Position numbers and translations under genes: made by a program. Positions 58,743-64,000 of a stretch of DNA of 64,000 bases are shown here, piece after piece. Position 1 is the stretch's first letter. Each line of letters starts with the position of its first letter. The notes below the pieces were generated by a model, which saw only the letters and a program-made list of their open reading frames with translations, did not search any database and was not told where the DNA came from. Source of the stretch: Rhodobacterales bacterium (GTDB lineage Bacteria > Pseudomonadota > Alphaproteobacteria > Caulobacterales > Hyphomonadaceae); contig JACXUV010000007.1 in the NCBI GenBank assembly GCA_014763715.1, positions 38,622 to 102,621 on the forward strand. Reading direction: 5' to 3'.

Positions 58743-59669
58743 ATGGCATCCGGAAAAACATGGGCAGTGACGGCTTCAATCGCCTTTCTCATCGCCTGCA
58801 CCAGCGCCGGGGCGGGCCCGCTGCGGGCAGGCGGCGAGGTTCTGACAGAGGGACAGATCACCTCTAACGGGACGCAGCGGACCTATGAGATGCACCGATC
58901 GAAGCGCCTGAGCGGCCCGTCACCGCTGGTGATCATGCTGCATGGCGGCGGCGGGAACGGAAAGAGCGGCGCGATGATGACTGGCTTCAATGCGCTGGCG
59001 GAAAAGGAAGGTTTCACGGTCGTCTATCCGGACGGGTCCGGCCGCGGGCCGCTGCTGACCTGGAATGCCGGCCATTGCTGCGCCTGGGCGATGGAGCAGA
59101 AGGTCGACGATGTGCACTTCCTGTCGGACCTGATCGACGATCTGGTGGCGAAGGGCATTGCGGACCCGGACCGGGTCTATGTCACGGGCATGTCGAACGG
59201 GGCGATGATGACCTATCGGGCCGGGCGGGAACTGTCCGGCAAGGTGGCGGCGATTGCGCCCGTGGTGGGCGCCATGTTCGGGGACGAGGCGCCTGCACCC
59301 GCCATACCCGTGCTCATGGTGACCGGCGCAAAGGATACGCGCGTGCCTGCCGCCGGCGGCAATGGGGCATTTCCGCGCCGGATGGGCGCGCCGAACGACC
59401 GGCCCTTTGCGCCGGCGAAAGATGCGTTCGCCTACTGGATCGGCAGCAATGATTGCCGGCTGGAAGCGCGTCCCGAAAAGACCGGCACCTATACGCTGCG
59501 CCAGGGCTGCGGCTGCACCGCGCCGGTGCTCTGGTATGACATCACAGACGGCGGCCATGCCTGGCCGGGCGGACGCAAGGGCGGCCGGAAAGGCGATGAG
59601 CCCGTCAGGGGTTTCGATGCAAGCGAGGTGATCTGGGACTTCTTCAGCACCCAGCGCCTCGGCGGCTGA
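58743..59669 (+). CDS. secreted PHB-depolymerase-like esterase (lipoprotein)
   Basis: A 308-aa lipoprotein (lipobox LIAC at about residues 16-19) of the esterase-PHB/LpqC group. The oxyanion/His-Gly segment LVIMLHGGGGNGKSGA, the nucleophile motif GMSNGA, the Asp loop TGAKDTRVP and a final DITDGGHAWPGG complete a serine-hydrolase triad. Substrates of the family include poly-hydroxyalkanoates and feruloyl or other plant-cell-wall esters. It fills the interval between fabI and fabA in opposite orientation, only 1 bp from the fabA stop. Confidence 0.88.
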   Translation: MASGKTWAVTASIAFLIACTSAGAGPLRAGGEVLTEGQITSNGTQRTYEMHRSKRLSGPSPLVIMLHGGGGNGKSGAMMTGFNALAEKEGFTVVYPDGSGRGPLLTWNAGHCCAWAMEQKVDDVHFLSDLIDDLVAKGIADPDRVYVTGMSNGAMMTYRAGRELSGKVAAIAPVVGAMFGDEAPAPAIPVLMVTGAKDTRVPAAGGNGAFPRRMGAPNDRPFAPAKDAFAYWIGSNDCRLEARPEKTGTYTLRQGCGCTAPVLWYDITDGGHAWPGGRKGGRKGDEPVRGFDASEVIWDFFSTQRLGG

Positions 59670-59670
59670 C

Positions 59671-60207
59671 TCAGCCGGCCGCTTCCATGTTCTTCAGGCC
59701 GACGCGCATGTCGGTGGCGGTGTAGACATGTTCGCCGTCGACATAGACGCGGCCATCCGCGATGCCGAGGACGAGCTTGCCGCGGCGCACGCGCTTCATG
59801 TCGATCTCATAGCGGACGAGCTTCTTGTCGGGCGTGATCTCGCCGGTGAAGCGCACATCGCCCACGCCGAGGGCGCGGCCCTTGCCGGGGCTGCCCGACC
59901 AGCCGAGCCAGTAGCCGACGATCTGCCACATGGCATCAAGGCCAAGGCAGCCCGGCATGACGGGGTCGCCGGGGAAGTGGCATTCGAAGAACCAGATGTC
60001 CGGCGTGATATCGAGTTCGGCAACCACATGGCCCTTGCCGTACTGGCCGCCATCCATGGTGATCTCGGTGATCCGGTCCATCATCAGCATCGGCGGCGCC
60101 GGCAGCTGCGCGTTGCCAGGGCCGAAATATCCGCCCTTGCCGGATTCGAGCAGGTCCTCCTTCGTGTAGGAGGATTTGGGCGTGTGATAATCGTGCGGTC
60201 CGGACAT
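59671..60207 (-). CDS. fabA: 3-hydroxydecanoyl-ACP dehydratase/isomerase
   Basis: A 178-aa bifunctional dehydratase/isomerase that makes the cis double bond in anaerobic-type unsaturated fatty-acid synthesis. The active-site signature [20 protein letters not shown] includes the catalytic His and Asp, and [15 protein letters not shown] is conserved. FabA normally works with FabB; the usual fabA-fabB-fabI neighbourhood is not preserved here, because an oppositely oriented esterase gene lies between fabA and fabI and fabB is missing from this locus. A TTGACA-like -35 is seen upstream, but no clear -10. Confidence 0.96.
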   Translation of the reverse strand: MSGPHDYHTPKSSYTKEDLLESGKGGYFGPGNAQLPAPPMLMMDRITEITMDGGQYGKGHVVAELDITPDIWFFECHFPGDPVMPGCLGLDAMWQIVGYWLGWSGSPGKGRALGVGDVRFTGEITPDKKLVRYEIDMKRVRRGKLVLGIADGRVYVDGEHVYTATDMRVGLKNMEAAG

Positions 60208-60290
60208 GCGTAGGTTTCCTTAGCGTCTGTAACCGGCCTTGAAGGCACCGGACCGCCGGGATTGTCAACTCATGAGGCGCTGTTTTGGGG

Positions 60291-60800
60291 TCAGAGGCCC
60301 GTTTCGCCGGTGTCGGCGCCCCAGAGGGCAGGGCGGGGCGCATAGCCGCGGAAGTCCTGCGCTTGGATGCGGCACCAGCCATGATCGCACGCGCCTAGCT
60401 CGACCAGCACGCCGCGGCCGAGATCGGCGACGGGATCTGAAGTTTCCTCAGGGTCTTCGCGCAGCACGGTCGGCGTCTGGATATAGGCTTTGCGGCCGTC
60501 TTCCAGCATCCGGGCATGGACCCAGACCTCCGTGCCGGAGGGGTCGCGCACGCGCCGCCAATTGGCCGTTTCCTTGACCACCAGCATGGGCAGGCCCTTG
60601 CGCTGGTAGACCCAGAGCACATCATGCTCCTTGGAGGGGCCCGAGCGGCCATTGACCATGGCGAATTTCAGCGTTTCAAAGCGGGGAACGGGCTTGCCCG
60701 AGAATCGGGAGACGCGCACAAGCTCCGGTGCCTGCGCCATAGCGGCGCCACCGAGGAAAAACAGGACCGAGATAAGGAAGGGTGCCCACTTCATGTGCAT
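60291..60800 (-). CDS. exported SH3-domain protein
   Basis: A 169-aa protein with a signal peptide (MHMKWAPFLISVLFFLGGAA). The mature part has two SH3-like beta-barrels: KFAMVNGRSGPSKEHDVLWV early and VLVELGACDHGWCRIQAQDF late, the bacterial SH3_3/DUF1058 pattern often found in periplasmic proteins. Two Cys (about 142 and 147) may form a disulfide. Function unknown; similar alphaproteobacterial genes are often next to D-2-hydroxyacid dehydrogenase genes, as here (divergent). Confidence 0.8.
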   Translation of the reverse strand: MHMKWAPFLISVLFFLGGAAMAQAPELVRVSRFSGKPVPRFETLKFAMVNGRSGPSKEHDVLWVYQRKGLPMLVVKETANWRRVRDPSGTEVWVHARMLEDGRKAYIQTPTVLREDPEETSDPVADLGRGVLVELGACDHGWCRIQAQDFRGYAPRPALWGADTGETGL

Positions 60801-60935
60801 CAGTTTCCCGTACGAAACGGGTTATAGGATTCCATGCTCTGGTGAATTACCCGTAAAATCTTGGCCATTGGCGTTCCGGCGGGGCTTTGCTAAGGCCCAT
60901 CGGAGAGTCGATGAAAAAAGATACAAAGGGTGCTC

Positions 60936-61922
60936 ATGCCGACCAGTAAGCTGAAGATCGTCGTCACCCGCAAACTGCCTGCTCCGGTGGAATTGCGGAT
61001 GAAGGAATTGTTCGATGCCCGCCTCAACGAGGACGATCACCCCTTCACGCAGGAAGAACTGGCCGAGGCGATGCAGACCGCCGACGTGCTGGTGCCCACC
61101 CTGACCGACCATATCGACGGCCGCCTGCTGGCGCGTGCGGGTGACCAGCTGCGCCTGATCGCCCAGTTCGGCGCAGGCGTGGACAATATCGACGTGCAGA
61201 GCGCCGTGCAGCGCGGCATCACCGTAACCAACACGCCGGGCGTGCTGACCGACGATACAGCCGATGTCGCCATGGCGCTGATCCTGGCCGTGCCGCGCCG
61301 CCTGCATGAAGGCGCGCAGATCATGGATGGTGGTGGTTTTGGCGGCTGGACGCCGACCTGGATGCTGGGCCGCCGCCTTGCGGGCAAGCGCCTCGGCATT
61401 GTCGGCATGGGCCGCATCGGCCAGGCCGTCGCACGCCGGGCCAAGGCTTTCGGCCTGCAGATCCACTATCATAACCGCAAGCCGGTCGGCGCGCGGATCG
61501 AGGAACAGCTGGAAGCGACTTATTGGGACAGCCTGGACCAGATGCTGGCCCGGATGGATATCGTGTCCATCAACTGCCCGCACACGCCGGCGACCTTCCA
61601 CCTGATGAATTCCCGCCGTCTGGAACTGATGAAGCCGGAAGCCTTCATCGTGAATACGGCGCGCGGCGAAGTGATCGACGAGGCCGCGCTCGCCCGTGCC
61701 ATCAAGGCGGGCAAGCTGGCCGGCGCAGGGCTCGACGTATTCGAGCGCGAACCGGCGGTGAATGAAGAACTGCTGGGCCTGCCCAACGTGCTGCTGCTGC
61801 CGCACATGGGGTCGGCCACGATCGAGGGCCGTACCGAAATGGGCGAGAAGGTCATCATCAATATCAAGACCTTCGCCGACGGCCACCGCCCGCCAGACCG
61901 CGTGATCCCCGCTATTTTGTAG
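60936..61922 (+). CDS. D-2-hydroxyacid dehydrogenase (glyoxylate/hydroxypyruvate reductase-like)
   Basis: A 328-aa NAD(P)-dependent D-2-hydroxyacid dehydrogenase. The NAD motif is GIVGMGRIGQAVARRAKAFG, the catalytic Arg lies in NTARGEVIDE, the Glu in VFEREPAVNEE, and the His in LLPHMGSAT, so the catalytic set is complete. GyaR-type members reduce glyoxylate or hydroxypyruvate. The ATG at 60936 has an AAAGGG site 5 bp upstream; a GTG at 60930 is also possible. It diverges from the SH3 gene and is followed after 71 bp by the S9 peptidase gene. Confidence 0.93.
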   Translation: MPTSKLKIVVTRKLPAPVELRMKELFDARLNEDDHPFTQEELAEAMQTADVLVPTLTDHIDGRLLARAGDQLRLIAQFGAGVDNIDVQSAVQRGITVTNTPGVLTDDTADVAMALILAVPRRLHEGAQIMDGGGFGGWTPTWMLGRRLAGKRLGIVGMGRIGQAVARRAKAFGLQIHYHNRKPVGARIEEQLEATYWDSLDQMLARMDIVSINCPHTPATFHLMNSRRLELMKPEAFIVNTARGEVIDEAALARAIKAGKLAGAGLDVFEREPAVNEELLGLPNVLLLPHMGSATIEGRTEMGEKVIINIKTFADGHRPPDRVIPAIL

Positions 61923-61993
61923 CATTTTTGTCTCCTATCGGAGATTGACCTTCCTGCGCCGGCATTCCCGTCTCGGCGCAAGGGAGGACTTCC

Positions 61994-64000
61994 ATGGCTG
62001 GACATTTGCGGGCGGGCCTTGCGGCCATCATTCTGGCTGTCTGCGGTTCCGCACAGGCGCAGGAAGACGGCGCGGCGTTGCCCGATGTGCCGGACATTCC
62101 AGCCCTGGAGGATTTCCTTTCCGAACCGGATTACTGGAGCCCGGAAATGTCTCCGTCGGGACGTTACCTGGCAGGGGTCCGCCGGGTCGACGGCAAGGAT
62201 TACCTTCTCACCATGGATCTCGATGCAGAGAAGATCGAGACGACCTACAAGGGGGTGGGAGAGTCTTACGTCAACTGGATCGACTGGGTGACGGACGACC
62301 GGATGCTCGTCTCGCTGACCGGATATGCCGACTACCGGACAGGCTGCCAGATGAGCCGACAGGAGCTGGAAGACTGGACCGTGAAGAGCCTCAAGATCCC
62401 CAGGAAGTTCACCCGCCTTGTCTCGATCGAGCGGACCACCGGGGACATCGTGTCCATGTTCGGCGACAGCCGCCAGATGAACCGGAACTATTCACTCGGC
62501 CGGGTGACGGATTTCCTGCCCAATGACCCCGACCACATTCTGATGCCCGCACAGATGGGAGGGGATCTCGACCTGTTCCGGGTCAATGTCACCGATGGCA
62601 GCTTTGAGCGGATTGCTATCGGTACGGATAATACGTTTGCCTGGTACACGGACCGCGATGGCGAACCGGCCTTCCGGCTGAATATGAATTCCAGAGGCAC
62701 ACAGGTCACGATCTATGCCCGCGAGGACCGTGAGAACGGCAAGATCAAATGGCGCAAGAGCCGTACGATCCGGCTGAACGAAAAGGATGATTCCGATGCG
62801 GCACCGGAATTCCAGATCCTGTATGCCGGACCGACCGCGTCAACCTATTACGTTTCCGCGCGCCGGGAAGGTGAAGATTTCGCCGGCATCTATCTTTATG
62901 ATTTCGAGAAAGACGAGTTCATCGAGACCGTCCGCAAGCATGACAATATCGATATTGAACACGCTTTCTTCAATCGTGATACGCGTGAATTACTGGGCGT
63001 CTATTATTTCGAAGACCGTCTGGTGATCGAAATGTCGAATGATGAAATCCAGGCGCACCTTAATGGCCTGAATACCTATTTCGACGACCGGGCGAATGTC
63101 ATCCCCATCGATTCGAGTGCTGACGGTAATCGCTGGCTGATTGAGGTGAGCGGGCCTGAGATCCCGTCTTCGTATCACTACTATGATCGCGACAGGGCCT
63201 ATGTCGTGGAGATTGGCAGTTACAAGATGGCCCTGCGCAACAAGGACTTCGGCCGTGCGGAAACCATCCAGTATGCAGCCCGAGACGGGCTGGCTCTGCA
63301 TGGGTATCTGACGCGGCCTGTCATGCAGGCGGAGGGGGACAATCCTCCGCTTGTCGTGATGCCGCATGGCGGGCCGGAGTCGCGCGACTATTTCGACTTT
63401 GACCGGGATGTGCAGATCCTGGTGTCGAAAGGCTATCAGGTCTTCCAGCCGAACTTCCGGGGTTCATCCGGATACGGGATAAAATTTGCAGATGCCGGAC
63501 GACGCCAATGGGGCCGGGCAATGCAGACCGACATCGAGGACGGATATGCCCATTTGCTTGAGGCAGGCCTGGCTGATCCGGGCGAGGCGTGTATCTACGG
63601 ATTTTCCTATGGCGGGTATGCGGCGCTGGCGGCGGCGACGCTGACGCCGGACCTCTATCAATGTGTCATCGACGGAGCGGGTATTTCCGACCTGGACGCA
63701 TTCCTGCGCTGGAAGCGCAAGGAGGAGGGGGCGGATTCGGAAGCCTATGAATACTGGGTGGAGCACATTGGCGACCCGAGCGCAGACAAGGCAGATATCG
63801 CGGCCTATTCTCCGGCGCGTCTGGTAGATCGGATCACCCGGCCTGTCCTGTTGCTGCATGGCACGGACGACGGGATCGTTCCGTTCGATCAGTCCGAGCG
63901 CATGGCAGAGGCAATGGAGAAAGCAGGCAAGCCTGTCCGGTTGGTGGAACTGAAAGAGTCTGGCCACTCATACATGTCTGATGAGGATGAGCAGACGTTT
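61994..64000 (+). CDS. S9 family (prolyl oligopeptidase-type) peptidase, partial at window end
   Basis: 669 codons are visible and the frame is still open at the right edge, so the C-terminus is missing. A signal peptide (MAGHLRAGLAAIILAVCGSA) precedes a beta-propeller-like region (about residues 40-430). The C-terminal alpha/beta hydrolase part carries the nucleophile in YGFSYGGYAALAAA, the Asp in GTDDGIVPFDQSE and the His in KESGHSYMS, so the serine-peptidase triad is complete. It should be a periplasmic di-/oligopeptidase. The ATG at 61994 has a GGGAGGAC ribosome-binding site. Confidence 0.93.
   Translation, partial: MAGHLRAGLAAIILAVCGSAQAQEDGAALPDVPDIPALEDFLSEPDYWSPEMSPSGRYLAGVRRVDGKDYLLTMDLDAEKIETTYKGVGESYVNWIDWVTDDRMLVSLTGYADYRTGCQMSRQELEDWTVKSLKIPRKFTRLVSIERTTGDIVSMFGDSRQMNRNYSLGRVTDFLPNDPDHILMPAQMGGDLDLFRVNVTDGSFERIAIGTDNTFAWYTDRDGEPAFRLNMNSRGTQVTIYAREDRENGKIKWRKSRTIRLNEKDDSDAAPEFQILYAGPTASTYYVSARREGEDFAGIYLYDFEKDEFIETVRKHDNIDIEHAFFNRDTRELLGVYYFEDRLVIEMSNDEIQAHLNGLNTYFDDRANVIPIDSSADGNRWLIEVSGPEIPSSYHYYDRDRAYVVEIGSYKMALRNKDFGRAETIQYAARDGLALHGYLTRPVMQAEGDNPPLVVMPHGGPESRDYFDFDRDVQILVSKGYQVFQPNFRGSSGYGIKFADAGRRQWGRAMQTDIEDGYAHLLEAGLADPGEACIYGFSYGGYAALAAATLTPDLYQCVIDGAGISDLDAFLRWKRKEEGADSEAYEYWVEHIGDPSADKADIAAYSPARLVDRITRPVLLLHGTDDGIVPFDQSERMAEAMEKAGKPVRLVELKESGHSYMSDEDEQTF

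Noticed and set aside
60239..60268. A fabA promoter with -35 TTGACA on the minus strand
   Set aside because: The -35 is perfect but no acceptable -10 occurs at 16-18 bp, so it is not listed as a promoter.

Overview
The window is gene-dense, high-GC chromosomal DNA from an alphaproteobacterium. Gene content and order (purE-purK, cobS/cobT, the miaB-phoH-ybeY-corC-lnt-HTH-trmB block, the rimP-nusA-ylxR-infB-rbfA-truB-rpsO-pnp block, fabA/fabI, large TonB-dependent receptors, many lipoproteins) fit Caulobacterales/Hyphomonadales, most likely Hyphomonadaceae (Hyphomonas-like). That placement is inferred from gene content, not from a search. I saw no rRNA, tRNA, CRISPR array, insertion sequence, integrase or plasmid function.

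Layout. 1-3330 (minus): a GldF-like permease (cut by the window edge) with its ATPase, then purE-purK-creatininase-family. 3444-5542 (plus): diguanylate cyclase, a 55-aa DUF465 protein, a two-TM protein and an SDR-fold protein lacking its catalytic residues. 5551-9830: a Tat-exported PhoD-type phosphatase, RluD-type pseudouridine synthase, a DUF3108 protein and ribosomal protein L28. 9954-12125: two lipoproteins (amidohydrolase, SnoaL-like). 12235-15936: cobS, dienelactone hydrolase, cobT. 15944-16831: an AT-rich two-TM orphan. 16883-18613: HMG-CoA lyase and a crotonase. 18706-20891: hisI, a secreted lactonase-like metallo-hydrolase, a GH16 glucanase-like lipoprotein. 20933-23530: a long acyl-CoA dehydrogenase resembling methylsuccinyl-CoA dehydrogenase, and an SDR. 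23727-26222: a TonB-dependent receptor. 26300-29244: an electrophile-defence group (GST, Ada-like methyltransferase, membrane protein, glyoxalase I). 29373-30851: an alanine/sodium symporter.

30998-37587 is a compact RNA-modification/ribosome-maturation/envelope operon (miaB to trmB), followed by a cold-shock gene with a long structured leader. 38123-39289 is a periplasmic TonB-C-like protein. 39410-52127 is the transcription/translation superoperon; it contains two small membrane-protein genes not usually found there and is interrupted between truB and rpsO by about 1.75 kb holding structured non-coding DNA and an AT-rich DUF6236-like gene. The last section has a PLP decarboxylase, uridine kinase, CAP-domain protein, quinone-reductase-like flavoprotein, a solitary YjhX-type toxin homologue, a MerR-controlled alpha/beta hydrolase, fabI and fabA split by a secreted esterase, an SH3 protein, a D-2-hydroxyacid dehydrogenase and an S9 peptidase cut by the right edge.

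Most of the window is core metabolism and information processing. The unusual parts are the two AT-rich cargo genes placed at core-operon boundaries, several strong RNA hairpins in leaders (4430-4466, 37649-37683, 39350-39384), the catalytically degenerate SDR, the split fabA/fabI locus and the lone YjhX.
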